Origin: Hydractinia symbiolongicarpus | Lineage: Eukaryota; Cnidaria; Hydrozoa; Anthoathecata; Hydractiniidae | Length of the DNA: 64,000 nucleotides | Assembly (NCBI RefSeq): GCF_029227915.1 | Contig: NC_079876.1 | Coordinates: 14,570,001 to 14,634,000 of the forward strand | Direction: 5' to 3' | In this document: one piece after another, positions 12,400-23,519 of the stretch | Layout: each line of letters opens with the position of its first letter | How positions within the stretch are numbered: position 1 is the stretch's first letter | Made by a program: the position numbers and the translations under genes | Notes under the pieces: model-generated | The model's database searches: none | What the model was told of the DNA's origin: nothing | What the model saw: only the letters and a program-made list of their open reading frames with translations

Positions 12400-12645
12400 T
12401 TTAACATTCAATTTTGGCCGGAATATAAAATTTCAGAACAAAAGTTACCGAATTTGGCGCTTGTCTATGATAATATCAGTTAAACGCTCCATGTTTCTCT
12501 TGTTTCGTTCAATTTTGACAATATAAAACGAAATTTTAGACCAAAAATCACCGAAGTCGGCACTTGTCTATGCCATTATCAATTAAGCGCTCTATGTTTC
12601 TCTCGTTTCGCTTAATTTTGGCCGGAAAATGAAATGTGTCTAAGG
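12400..12645. repeat. Tandem repeat, about 118-bp unit, two copies
   Basis: Two copies of a unit containing TTTTGGCCGGAATATAAAAT, ACCGAATTTGGCGCTTGTCT and CGCTCCATGTTTCTCTTGTT follow each other, with the start of a third (ATTTTGGCCGGAAAATGAAA) at about 12612. This array is distinct from the 82-bp array before it. Confidence 0.65.
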
Positions 12646-13523
12646 TATTGTCACATATACGAACTCTACTTGTCTTGTTTCAATGAATTAAGACCTGAAT
12701 ACTTTTGTATATGCCGATTATCTCTTGGTTGAAAGAAACCTTTTTTTGTTTCACAACATTAAAACTTGTTAACGTATACCGGAACAAAGTTTTCGGTAAA
12801 TATGTATCACGCCGTCTTCGCCAAGGATTAATCTGTTATGCTTTCAAATATAGAAGAACCCGTTTTTTGTGAAACAATTGTTAATATATATTGAGCGATT
12901 GTAGTTTATAGTTGTAGAGTCTTGATGAAATCTAGTGGTGTTTGTGTATTTCACAGAATAAAAGTTACTTTCTAAAAATATGCTCATGCACTACGAAAGT
13001 CAAAACAATTAGCATCCGTGGCATCACAGAATGTTTCACAAAAAGATTGCTACTTCTTTATGAATTGCTTTTTGTTAATATAGGAAGTTTTTTATATGAT
13101 TACTTCAAAAATAATATGATCAAGCTTGTGGTCATCCTTTTTAATATATTACATAGCATGCCCGGAATGATATTTTGAGACATTCACTTTCCGTTTGATA
13201 GCCCATTGTGATTGATTTCAATTTATTTCCACAAATGAATATGTATAATACAGTGTCACGTATGAGGTGTGCTAGTTTTACGTATATTATACGTCTTGTA
13301 TTATTCTAAGAAGCAATTAACTACTTGTTAAAAAGGGAAAAATATATATTCTACAAATAGTTGAAATATAGTATAGAGCTATTAGTTTTTCTCTTCTTGA
13401 TTAAAGTAGAATGAAAAGTCCTTGCAGACTAAAAGATTTCGGAACAAATTCAATTTATTTCATTCCCTTTATAGTTCAGAAACATACTTTAATGACTTGA
13501 CACAAGTTGATAATATAAATTGA
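12646..13523. other. Intergenic, no gene seen
   Basis: AT-rich sequence; the 78-codon open frame at 12942-13178 shows no recognisable motif and no linked exons. Nothing else could be supported here. Confidence 0.4.
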
Positions 13524-13680
13524 CTAGTCGTTGATTAGTCGCCCGTCCTTTATATTTACCTGTCGCAGCAAAGTGGATAAAAATATATCGCATTTGATAT
13601 TCAGGTTTCCGCAACATCATTTTCTAACTCAGCGGGGGGTCCGCGCAGAGACAGACAGACGACGGCTATTATTATAGAGA
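13524..13680 (-). mobile_element. Helitron-like short element, copy A
   Basis: Read on the minus strand it begins TCTCTATAATAATAGCCGTC and runs to CTAG (13527-13524), the form expected of a Helitron: 5' TC and 3' CTRR. The 3' hairpin is degraded in this copy. Its TC end abuts the CTAG end of copy B, so the two lie head-to-tail without a gap. It shares the GACAGACAGACGACGGCTAT segment with copy B. Confidence 0.6.
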
Positions 13681-13866
13681 CTAGTCGTTAGCCCGTGGAA
13701 AAATCCACGGGCTAACGTCCGTCCTTCAAATTAACCCGTTGCAACAAAGTGGACAGAAATATATCGCATTTGGTATTGATGCGCATTTTAAAAATTCGTG
13801 TTTCCGTTACGGGACACGGTATTCGCGGACACACAGACAGACAGACGACGGCTATTATTAAAGAGA
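13681..13866 (-). mobile_element. Helitron-like short element, copy B with 3' hairpin
   Basis: On the minus strand the element starts TCTCTTTAATAATAGCCGTC preceded by A. It ends in a near-perfect hairpin (GCCCGTGG and CCACGGGC around ATTTTT, 13691-13712), then six bases, CTAG, and T. TC start, terminal hairpin a few bases before CTAG and insertion between A and T are the hallmarks of Helitrons. No Rep/helicase is encoded, so it is non-autonomous. Related ends occur at 31658, about 32075-32219 and 62811-62940. Confidence 0.75.
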
Positions 13867-14042
13867 TTACAAACAATAGAACATACTGTGTGAAATGAGT
13901 GAGAAGGATAAGAAGGAAAACGAAGGAGGAAAAAGCCCGTTTAAACAAGAATTCGGATACGATACGAAATCTTAAAAAAATATGTAATCCCGGAAAAGAG
14001 CTATGGTAGTTCAAATAATAAATACAGACGATAACAGCTACA

Positions 14043-14908
14043 TTATTCCGGGTCACTGTCTGAGCCGGACAGGGAAACATGCCTCTCTTCAGGATTAACC
14101 TTTTCGCCATTGGTAAGCACTGAAATATAAAAAAATGTCATAGAAAAGCATTTGAGAAACCATATCTAATCCTAAGTTTTAAAACTGCAAGAGCTGTTGT
14201 TAAGATATCCCAATCAGAAGCACACAATAAAGAAGAATCCTGAACATTTGACAAAACCAAAAAAAAATAAATATAGATATAAACTAGCACAATTAGGCAA
14301 AAGAAGCATTCAGCATACCTCATTCGCATAAAAGTTGAAGCTATTGACATCTATCTCATTTTCCAATTATACTGTAAAAAAGCCAGTAGCTAGACATTTC
14401 TTTTTTGAGTATGCCGACTTCTTCTTCGCATCTTTTCAACAACTCATTTTCGTTGTCGCCACTATTTTTTAAACCCTACAGTACCTCAACCCGAATGTTT
14501 TCACAATGAGTGTAAAATCATGATATATGAAGTGTCAAGAAATGTAACAACAATTCTACTTACCAATCTCTATATTTTCCATAGATGGGAAATCAAAATC
14601 ACTGTCTTCGCCAGACTTCTCCTCAACACGAGGTACACCAATGCCCCCGCAATGGTGTTATAACATTTCATGAAGTCTTTATCAACGTCTCCACAGATTT
14701 ACATACTATGTAATTCAATTCTCCTTTTATTATCTGCCTTCTTTGTTTCTTGTTTGTCCTTATATGCGTTGCTTCTGCCCATGAAATAAGGTGTCGTTTC
14801 TTTTCGCTTGCTGTTGTTATTTTTAAGTTTTTCACGGAGTAAATTTTCCATTTTGCTAGCAGGATAATTCTTTGTTGAGATCCACTCTAGATCTTTTGCA
14901 TGAAACAA
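14043..14908 (-). pseudogene. Minus-strand gene fragment with acidic C-terminal tail, spliced
   Basis: Unrecognised. The last exon (14119-14043) encodes LTNGEKVNPEERHVSLSG followed by SDSDPE and TAA, with a TATTTCAG acceptor. It joins in phase 1 to an exon ending at 14564 (GTAAGT donor) that reads VPRVEEKSGEDSDFDFP then SMENIEI. Upstream, 14908-14699 holds a basic frame including KDLEWISTKNYPASKMEN and LLREKLKNNNSKRKETTP that stops near an alternative GTAAAT donor at about 14699. The link between these two parts is not clear: a stop lies just before the acidic exon in its frame. A basic region followed by a Ser/Asp/Glu tail resembles transposon-encoded DNA-binding proteins, but I cannot name a family. 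It may be a decayed gene or part of an unfinished model. Confidence 0.4.
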
Positions 14909-14949
14909 GAAGATATATTCAGATGATAGAATATATCTTACTTACTGTA

Positions 14950-16770
14950 ATCATAGCAACTTTGCAAGATTGAATTGAATTGAAGAAAACTTTCAAAAAA
15001 TGAAATTAAATTTCATGAAATAGATTTTCGCCATGGAACCATTGTGTGATTGTTTCTTGAAAAGTACATACACATTTTCAATGTGTTTATTGAAATTTCA
15101 ATACGTTCTTGTTTCAATTATTCCTTTTGAAATTTACTATATTGATCAGGAAGGAACCATTTTTAGCTCGAAATATACTTGCTCTGCACTTCACTCACAA
15201 GTTACCTAGTGTACCTAGTGTAGATAAACAACCACCTCCAATTTACATTCGCTCAGCGGTCATTTTTTTAAATAATGGAACAATATTCAGCAACCTTTCC
15301 CAACAAACTATCTCATGCTGATTACTTAAGTCTCAAATGATTTTCCATTATAGAATACTTCATAGAATGTTATTAAACAATTGATATTTTATACTCTTAG
15401 CCTTTTACTTTGTGCAAATTTAGTACTATACTGTGAGTTCTTGTGCTATGGTAATTATCCTTTTTAAACAATTTAGTTTTTTGCGGTTGTCTATACCATG
15501 GCAAACAACTCTGTTTGTGAGTGACCACGGTAAAATACACAGTATGGATTGGTGGCCCCCTAACTCACAGCTGGAGGCAAGAAAGAAGGTAAGATAACTC
15601 TTGTACGCGCCTAACTGACTGGACATCTCCAAAAGCCACCCCCACCTCTCCCCCTCCTAGCTAATGACGGCAGTTTATTGTTTTCCACTTATTAGAATCA
15701 TATTAGAAGCTTGATTACCTGTAAATAAACATTACCTACGTCCCCTAAACGACTATCGTGCAGAGAAACGCACAGTTCTGTGAAAAAACGAGTCTGTCTA
15801 GCCACAAATTTAGCCAGGAGACCCAGCGTTTTCCCTTCAAACCGCCTTTATGATCAATTTTTTCTTTCTCTATCAAAGAAAGCCTAAATAACTAGGCTAG
15901 TCATAAAGTATGATATGAAATGTTATGGAAGGTTGAGCTGGGTATCCTGGCTACAGACTCAGCTTAGTGTAAGTGGCGGCTTCTCAAGTTTGTAGATACC
16001 TGATGATGACGTTAATAAATAAATCTTAGTGTTATATTTCCTTGTTTGAAACAGGGAAGAGGATGGGGAACAAGGATGCAGTAGTCCGTAAACCGCGGAG
16101 CGCCCTGCAGTGCAGCGGATAGACGCAGCAGCGATGCGCTCCGTCCTGACATAGTCACCAGGTCTCTATATTATATGGATTCTCGGATCTCCTGAAAAAA
16201 TCATCAATATATCCATTTTTCATACATATGGTCAATATGTCAATATTTAGAAGCCCGTTCATTGCAGTGCATATGGACATAATATCAATTCTACATTATC
16301 GATATATTGTCCGTTTTTTATAGTGAGTATGTTGTAAAAACAAAGCCCTTAGAAGTCAAAAATGTCATAAGGAGAACATTTTAAACCTTGTCAAAACCCA
16401 ACAACTTTACTATTCAAATCTGGCTGTTCAAATCTTCCTTGTCGAACCATTAAAAAGCAATGTAAAGAGCCTTAACTTTTGATTAATCACGGTAGAAAAA
16501 TTCGAAGAGCTTAAATTTCTGATTTGTTTCCATTTTAAAAAAGCAGCAAAAGATAAATAAGAATCTCCTCCATATCGTTACTTACCGGTACTGGCTTGGA
16601 TAGAACTTGATGATGTGGTTACAAAAGACTGGGTAACAAAGCGTACGGCGGTTCTTATGATCAATGGCAATTAAAAATAATTAAAATACCGGAGATTAAT
16701 GTAGCTTATTCTATTACACTGCAATTTTGCACACAAAAAGATAGAATAAGTGTATTACTGAATGAATTAC
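14950..16770. other. Intergenic, no gene seen
   Basis: AT-rich sequence without a supported coding region. Open frames at 15109-15321 (plus) and 15426-15632 (minus) have no recognisable domains. A GC-richer patch at about 16075-16150 shows no clear gene. Confidence 0.4.
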
Positions 16771-16775
16771 AAATT

Positions 16776-16910
16776 TTGAATTGATTTGGATTATTGTTTT
16801 GGATTATTACTGCACACCATGTTGTTCTTTAATTTGAACTACCACCTTTTAAAGATGGATTGGATTCGAACCAATAACTTTCATAGTCTTGCAACAATAG
16901 ACTTAATTTA
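16776..16910 (-). repeat. tRNA-like SINE fragment, family 1 copy a
   Basis: This stretch and 22160-22290 are near-identical over about 90 bp (CACCATGTTGTTCTT, TTTGAACTACCACCTTTTAA and GATGGATTGGATTCGAACCA). On the minus strand GGTTCGAATCC resembles an internal pol III B box, so this is probably a tRNA-derived SINE or a dispersed relative. No A box is convincing. Confidence 0.5.
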
Positions 16911-17690
16911 CTTGGAATTCACGAAATTCAATGTCACTTCAAATAAAAACACATCATAAAGCTTGTTGTTACAAAATTAATTGTGAGTTAAAAACCGTAG
17001 CTAAGTATTACAGGTTTGTTGAAACTGTTGTCTCCTTGAATTAACAAACTTTAGACTTTCGCCATTTTTTTTTCCAAAGTAAAGGGTGTAGCCACCTATC
17101 TGAAAACTTTGTTGCAGCCAACTGGTTTTCGGCTATTTTCGCTTTTTAGCCAGATTTTTTTAAAAATTCACGTTAATTTAATGTCCCTTATTAAAGTGTA
17201 ACGTAAATATCCAGGACGTTTAAAAAGCTACTAGTTGTATTTTTCTGACATCGCAACAGCGATTATAGCCAGGGACGAGGTTGTATTATTATAACCTCGC
17301 TACGGACGACGTTGTACTTATATAACATAACACAAGTTCAGCTGGGAAGTGGCCAGGGAAGGGCTGCAGAAAGTTAGTATGTATCACCATGCTCGGCGGC
17401 ATGGCTGCATGTATTAATGTAACTGTGTCTCTTTTATTACTTGCAGAGTAATTAATTACCCAATGGGTTATGGCATATGCTCGTCATTCATAAAACAACG
17501 CATCCATCCATACCGTACCGTACGCATTTAATTTTTGCAACGTAAAATTCATCGTTAAACAAATTTTAAAATTCTGGTTAAATACTAAGAATTAAAACGC
17601 AAAGGCCTACTAAATATCTCGATTAACATTTAAGGTCTTTTTTTATCACATGAAATGTGTACAACTGTTCTAAATTTTAACGAGTTTGTT
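16911..17690. other. Intergenic, no gene seen
   Basis: AT-rich sequence with a short GGGACGAGG-family remnant near 17273 (AGCCAGGGACGAGGTTGTAT). No coding or RNA gene could be supported. Confidence 0.4.
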
Positions 17691-17699
17691 CGGAAACAA

Positions 17700-18990
17700 A
17701 AAAGCAAGGGGAAACTTTATTCTAGTCAGTACACAAGCAAGCGAATTGAATTAAGTAATTGGGAAAGATGTCCTATTAGGGTAAATATTTAGGCAATTAG
17801 CCTGGCACATCCACACCTACACATACAATACTGAAAACAAAATTTAGGAAACCATTCCCGCAATATATACGATATTGAATGTTTTGTGAAGCTAAACAAG
17901 GCAAATCTTATTCTGATTTAAAAACAATTAGACAAGTAGCGAAACCTATCAATTCATCATTAAAAAAGTATTTTGGGGAATAATCTTACGCAATATAAAA
18001 AAAAGAACAGAATAAAAAACGGTCCAACGATCACTTTTTTCTACTCAAAAATCGAAAGGGCGAGTAGCACGCGCGTGCGTATATCATTGCATGTGCATAC
18101 ATCAAAGATTTTGTTAAAGCTCTCTCGCACCTTGTAGGAAGAAGCTCGCACCAAATGAAATGTTCAATGTTCTAGCAAGCGAATAAAAAAGCCTTTCTTC
18201 TACTTTGTAAACAGGCAAGGGAGCAAAAGATCCTGACATACAACCTAAAAGATATCTGATAAAAACGCTATCGCGAAAGGTGAAGTATTCAATCTCTTGG
18301 TCGGCCAATTCGAGAAAAGACTTTATTCCACTCAGAAAACAGGCACGAGAGTGTTAGACCTATCCATACATCATTTGAAATGAGAATTTTGGAAGTTGCC
18401 TTTCACGCTGAATATAATGTTAGATATCCATCCATACACTACTAAAAAGGAGATTTAGCTAGTAAGCGAATCAAAAGCGAAACTTTATTCTACACCACAA
18501 AGAAGCAATCAAGAAGAAGACCCTACCAGATATGTCTAAAAACACTTCATTCCACTCCGATAACAATCACGCGCGATAATATCAGATGTCCTAGCATGTA
18601 AATTCACGGGAAGACTTTATTCCACTCAGTAAGAAGCAGGAACAAGGGAGACCGATCCATACCACCATACAATATTAAAAGGATATTTTGCAAAATACCT
18701 TCAGGCGGAAAAACATACAGCATGTCCTAGCAGACCTGTGTATACAAAATTAGTTCTACTCAGTAAACAACCAATCAAATGAGAGATCCATCCATACCTT
18801 ATAAAAATAGAGATTTTATCAATATACATGCATCATTTGAAAAACGCATTTTTTGATCTTACCCTTCGCGCGAATTAAAATATTTAGCACGCCAACCTTA
18901 GATGTTCTAACAGCTCAATTCACGGAATACTTTATTCGACGCAGTAAAAATGAAGGAATGTGGGACACCTATCCATACATCTATCAAAAG
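17700..18990. repeat. Diverged satellite, about 140-170-bp spacing
   Basis: A block containing AAGACTTTATTCCACTCAGT, then CAGGCACGAGG-like sequence, then GACCTATCCATACATCA and AAAAGGAGATTTT recurs at roughly 17715, 18320, 18480, 18612, 18755 and 18928. Copies are degenerate and spacing is irregular (about 130-175 bp). The ATCCATACATCA core is also present in the 82-bp array at 11.9-12.4 kb. Confidence 0.6.
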
Positions 18991-19684
18991 AGAGATATTG
19001 AAACAAGCAGTAGAGTTGAATAACTATCCATACACAAAAAAAAAACGATATTTCAGAAAAGTACTTATGTGTATCATATGTTTTTTTGCTGTTCATAGGA
19101 AGCAGTTTAATGTGATTTTGAACTTTCAATATTTTTAAAACTAAAACCTTATGACAAAAATGATAAAAATGTATATGGACTTTTTTTGTTCGTAGCTGTT
19201 AGAAAAACTATTGGAGGGACATAGTTATTAATATAGTCTAACTAGCTAAATAAAATTGAGTTATGACTGTTATGGTTGCTACGAAGTTAAGCTATATTGT
19301 GCTGTCCTAGGCCCGTTCTTAAGGCTCTCTAGCCATTGAACGCTACGACTTTCTCATAATAACCGGTTGAAAATAGCTATTAGGTAATAATAGTATGAAT
19401 AGAATTTGATTTAGCTAATATTGGGTATATTTTGACTCCTAAAAAGAAATAGTACTCTAGCATTTTTTTTTTTTGCAAAACAGTAAAATTTGTTGAGTTA
19501 TTTCTAAAAGGTTTTAGTAATTCTAATAGACTAAGGCAGTTCACAAGATAGTTAGCGTATTGCTCTGAATAGACCCGTCATCATGCTCCATCCATACTAC
19601 ACGAAGGTAGCATAGAAGCACACAGTATGGTACAAAAAAATTATGGTCCTTTTTTGAACATTATATTTAATTAAAACGTATATA

Positions 19685-19864
19685 CAGTTGACTCTCTCCG
19701 ATCCGAATCTCTATTATCCGAATTTTTAACTATAATCCGAACAAATTAAAAATCAGCGTCAATTTTCCTTAAGAAACTCTCATAATCTACTTTCTACTAT
19801 CCGACTCCCTGTAATCTGAAAGAGAATTATCCCCCTTGAGATTCGGATTAGAGAGAGTCAACTG
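19685..19864. mobile_element. pogo/Tigger-like MITE, 180 bp
   Basis: Terminal inverted repeats CAGTTGACTCTCTCCGATCC on the left and, read inward, CAGTTGACTCTCTCTAATCC on the right bound a 180-bp element. TA duplications flank it at 19683-19684 and 19865-19866. The ends and TA target fit the pogo/Tigger branch of Tc1/mariner. The interior is noncoding with TCCGAATT-like repeats. Confidence 0.8.
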
Positions 19865-19984
19865 TACATACATTTCAATAAAATAATTTGTTATAATTTT
19901 TCTATACCGAAATATCGCCGCTTTATTAAAAGAAAAATGCTATTCAGTTGGTGTCGACATAAGTATGATATATAAAGGTAGCAG

Positions 19985-20389
19985 AACTACTTTAGGATCG
20001 ACTGACAGAGATGCGACAAGGTTAGATGAAAAGACTGATCGACTTCCTCGAACACATATGCATATAGACTTGATAAGCGCAAAACAAATGTTACGTCATA
20101 TCCATGCTGAAAGTTTTAAAAAATGTTGTTTACGCTTTTCAGAAATCATTTCGGAAAGCCGAGTATAGAACTTTCGACACACGCGACCCATTCCGCCACA
20201 CACGGATATCGCTAGTGGCGTTAAAGTTTCATGCTCTACTTGCAAAATAAGTTTATTGTAATTTTTCTTTTTTTCCTTTTTATTTACATCATATGCTTTT
20301 GGTAGCACACCTTCGCATCTAAAAATGCCATTTGACCAGTGTTCCAAAAGCCTCTTGTGCATACATAACTCTCGATTCCTGAGAAACAT
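19985..20389 (-). pseudogene. C-terminal tail of a retroelement polyprotein, decayed
   Basis: On the minus strand an open frame from 20389 to 20096 includes NYNKLILQVEHETLTPLA then ISVCGGMGRVCRKFY. In the same frame past a TGA it continues RNICFALIKSICICVRGSRS. The order (YNxxxxxVEHxTxTPL, a glycine-rich GGMG, then AWI..ICIxVRGSR) matches, from memory, the extreme C-terminus of reverse-transcriptase-encoding elements common in cnidarian genomes. The in-frame TGA (CGA to TGA would explain it) and the absence of the upstream RT show a dead fragment. The family name is inference. Confidence 0.5.
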
Positions 20390-20399
20390 TCGCTGTCCA

Positions 20400-21240
20400 C
20401 TGGCTCAATGGCTCACCAGGTAACTGTTGTAGACACGGTTCAATGCGTACATCATGACAAACCTCTTTTAGTTACATCCCCGTGACATTACGGATTTCAT
20501 TGTCTAAGCGAAAGGAAGCCACATTATTTGCATGAAAAAGCATGATAAATTGTGAACTTGAAATTCGAATCTGAGCCCAGAAGGATAGCTTGTTAATTGT
20601 GTATCTCTCGTTCCTTGAAGGTAGTCAGTCAACTAGATACACTGCTTCCTGGTTGATATCGTTCAGTCTGATTTCCTGCTTACACATTTCACTTCTGACA
20701 TGATCAAGAATGACACTAATCTTAGCAATTTATTTTGTTTGATTGTTTTTTCTTTTGTTTCAGTTCTGGATCTTCTTCATATTGTCGAGTCTGTTTTTTT
20801 ATTTGTGTACCAAGATATTCAGTTATTTGTGATAAGTTTTAGAATATTCGTAAAACTACCAAGTTTAACCGGGAGTGACAGCAGTTGTCTCTCGTTATTG
20901 TTTACTTTAATACCTCCCGTCAGTGCTGGTATTAATTCGAATTAATAACTACGAGTACTTCTTCCAATAATTATATATGTGTGGTATGTTCGCATACAGT
21001 ATGTTAATTTATGCTTGTAGCCAGCCACTGATAAAACAACTTTATGTCCCTTGCGACTCTGTTTTAGCAATTTTACTCAGCATCTTTAATTCATTAATCC
21101 AATCTTCTACCTTATCCAAAATATATCCACCTTTCAAGCTTCTTGAACCAATTACATTATTACATTATTACCAATTACATGTTACAAACTGCGGTGTGAT
21201 AAATTAGTTTCCTCAAAAAATTATTTTTTTAACTAAATTT
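20400..21240. other. Intergenic, no gene seen
   Basis: Open frames at 20700-20945 and 20977-21207 are hydrophobic or low complexity without recognisable motifs. Near 21160 a short ATTACATT direct repeat occurs. No gene is called. Confidence 0.35.
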
Positions 21241-21242
21241 TA

Positions 21243-21385
21243 CTTATTACAAGCTCGTGAGCTTGTTACAAGCTCGTGAGCTTGTATTAAAACGCAAATG
21301 TGTCCTACAAGAATGGAAATTTTTGCCTCTCTGAGCACCGACACGGGAGTCGTCGTGTGTTCGAATCTCATCTTGGTAACTATTT
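21243..21385 (+). repeat. tRNA-like repeat with duplicated hairpin
   Basis: ACAAGCTCGTGAGCTTGT occurs twice in a row (about 21247-21264 and 21268-21285). Each copy is an 8-bp inverted repeat around GT. About 70 bp further on, CGTGTGTTCGAATCTCATCT contains a B-box-like GTTCGAATC, so the stretch may be a tRNA-derived SINE piece. A poly-pyrimidine tract follows at 21384. Confidence 0.35.
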
Positions 21386-21818
21386 TTACTTTTTTTTCTT
21401 TTTTCTTTTTTAAAAAGATAAGACAAGTGTTCAAAACACTTGTTTAACTAACTAGTAAATAAAGGTGTTTCCACCAAACTTTTTAAAAGTGAATGTAGGC
21501 AGAATTAACTGAATTAATGAATTTCGCAAATTTTGGGGTTTGTGGGTTTGTGGTCTTTCTTCTTCCTGTCAGTCGGTTCACCCAAGACGGATCCATCGAA
21601 AATTAAAAGTTCGAGGAATTTTCCGTTCAGGAAGGTCTCACAAATCAATTTTGAAAAATAAGTGTGTAACAAATATTATTGCGTATCTGAATAGTAAAAT
21701 ATGTCGTGTCTAACTTCGTAACAAAAATCCCAATTTGATAGACAGCTTTTTGTAAACTTTATTCGCGAGGTTGTTTGCGTATATCATACGTCTTGTTGGA
21801 TTTGATTTTCACATGGCA

Positions 21819-22030
21819 ACTACAATCATGTTCATAATAGTTTTGGAAAAACCACTTTCCCCCTCCCCCCACTCTTCAGTGTTGGTTGGAGGTCTTTTCC
21901 AGAGTCGCCGGCAGTATTTTGGGGCACAAATCAACACAAAATCAACACTGACTGTAGAGGAAGAGGGGGGAAAACTCTGAAAAAAGCCTCAAAAGCCGTT
22001 TTTCCAATAATTTATAAACATGATTGTAGT
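21819..22030. repeat. Fold-back element, about 210 bp
   Basis: ACTACAATCATGTTCATAAT then AGTTTTGGAAAAACC at the left is mirrored on the right, where the reverse complement of 21994-22030 reads ACTACAATCATGTTTATAAA then TTATTGGAAAAACGGC. The centre carries AAATCAACACAAAATCAACA and a purine-rich run. This is typical of a fold-back MITE; the target duplication was not resolved. Confidence 0.6.
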
Positions 22031-22159
22031 TATAGCTCAGCAAAACCTGAATAACTGAACGTATATCCCGAGTAAATTAAAAAATTTCCTTCTTTCATTT
22101 CTTTTCTTATAGTTACCTCTTTTTTGAAACATTTGTTTGTAAAATTTTTTGAATTGATT

Positions 22160-22290
22160 TGCATTATTGTTTGTTGCAGTATGAAACTAATTACACACCA
22201 TGTTGTTCTTCCATTTGAACTACCACCTTTTAAAGATGGATTGGATTCGAACCAATAACTTTCATGGTTTTACAACAATGGAAATATTTT
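22160..22290 (-). repeat. tRNA-like SINE fragment, family 1 copy b
   Basis: Second copy of the repeat at 16776-16910, same orientation, sharing CACCATGTTGTTCTT and GATGGATTGGATTCGAACCA. Similarity also covers part of the upstream AT-rich stretch (TTGAATTGATTTG). The copies differ by scattered substitutions. Confidence 0.5.
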
Positions 22291-22299
22291 TTAAATAAC

Positions 22300-23200
22300 A
22301 TAACACAGAAATACAAAAGGTCACACATAGTATCAGTATTTACACAAAACTAATTTTGTTACCAGAAAACTTCCTTATCCCACTCTTCCAAGAATCATTT
22401 TCATCAAAGTTTTTTTTGGTTTTACCTGCATTAGAAATACAAAAACAAAACAAAAAAAACAGTAAAGAAGCAAAAATTACCACCAAATTGATTAACATAA
22501 AAAGCAAAGTATAAATTAGAACAGAAAAATCCCGAGAAGAGTTGTGAACAAAAAACATTGCACATCATCATTAAATTAAAACAACAGAAATTTATCTAGT
22601 TTTTAAAATCATTACACTGTAAAACTAATTCCACCACTCCACGATTGTTCTAAATTAAAACAGGGTGTAAAAGTTTCAGAAATTGCTTATTCAATTTTTC
22701 AGCATAAGTCGCAATAAAGCCTTGAGGTAGGAAATTAGCTGACTGAAGAGAGGGATATACTTCAACTTAGGGGTATTTCAACTGGCAATATTACCTGTAC
22801 ATATAACATGTCCCTCCTGAAAGTCAATATACTGAATAAAAATTTGACTACTTATTTGAATAATTATGGTACCAAGTTAGCAGTATCTCTACACTGTCTC
22901 AGTTTAACAAGGATTGTACAGATTTCAGACATGTCTAGCCTAGTTAAAAGGGAACTCCAGTAAAAATCACTTTTCTTTTTTTTGTTTGTTTTATACGTAC
23001 TCAGAAAAGCATAAGAAATCAAAAAAAACTTACTTTACTTGTTTTTCTTATTTAAAATTGTTGTACAAGCCTTCGCATATTCAATTTTTTTCTCATAAAA
23101 AACAGACAGGCGCGATTTCATTTCGGACTGGACCCGATTATAAATAATGACATCACATCGTGCAGAAAGTTTAAGCGAGCGCATGTTAAGACCTATAAAT
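22300..23200. other. Intergenic, no gene seen
   Basis: AT-rich sequence. The 72-codon minus-strand frame at 22558-22340 is hydrophobic and unrecognised. Nothing else is supported. Confidence 0.35.
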
Positions 23201-23254
23201 ACAGCTTACATTAAATCGCTTTTTGTATGTAATTTACGTTTAAATCTTTAAAAA

Positions 23255-23512
23255 ATGGTTAGTTGCTCTGTGTTTCTATGTACCGATCGATCAGAGAAGT
23301 GTAAAGAAGTAAGTTTTCACAGAATCCCGTCCGTGAAAAAGAAAGAACTCAAAAACGGCTAAACAAAATACGTCGTGCAGGTGATCTACCAAGCGATCAA
23401 AGTTTTTATATTTGGTTGGTGCACTTCACAGATAGTTCTTTTAAAAGATATCTGCAGGAAATAAACTTCCATATTAAGATACTCTGCCACTTTGTAAAAA
23501 TGCCATTTTAGC
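23255..23512 (+). pseudogene. THAP zinc-finger domain remnant, frameshifted
   Basis: ATG at 23255 opens MVSCSVFLCTDRSEKCK then EVSFHRIPSVKKKEL, which fits the start of a THAP domain (C-x4-C near the N-terminus, then the FHRIP-like FxxxP motif). The frame stops at 23362. Shifting frame there gives KRLNKIRRAGDLPSDQSF then WLVHFTDSSFKRYL, which fits the domain's second half, where the usual CSxHF is here LVHF. A frameshift and loss of a zinc-binding cysteine indicate a non-functional copy. THAP domains occur in P-element-type transposases and in many host genes; which one this came from cannot be told. Confidence 0.55.
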
Positions 23513-23519
23513 TAGTGAA

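Noticed and set aside
13712-14110. 132-codon minus-strand open frame
   Set aside because: It runs through a Helitron-like element and overlaps, out of frame, the supported terminal exon at 14043-14119.
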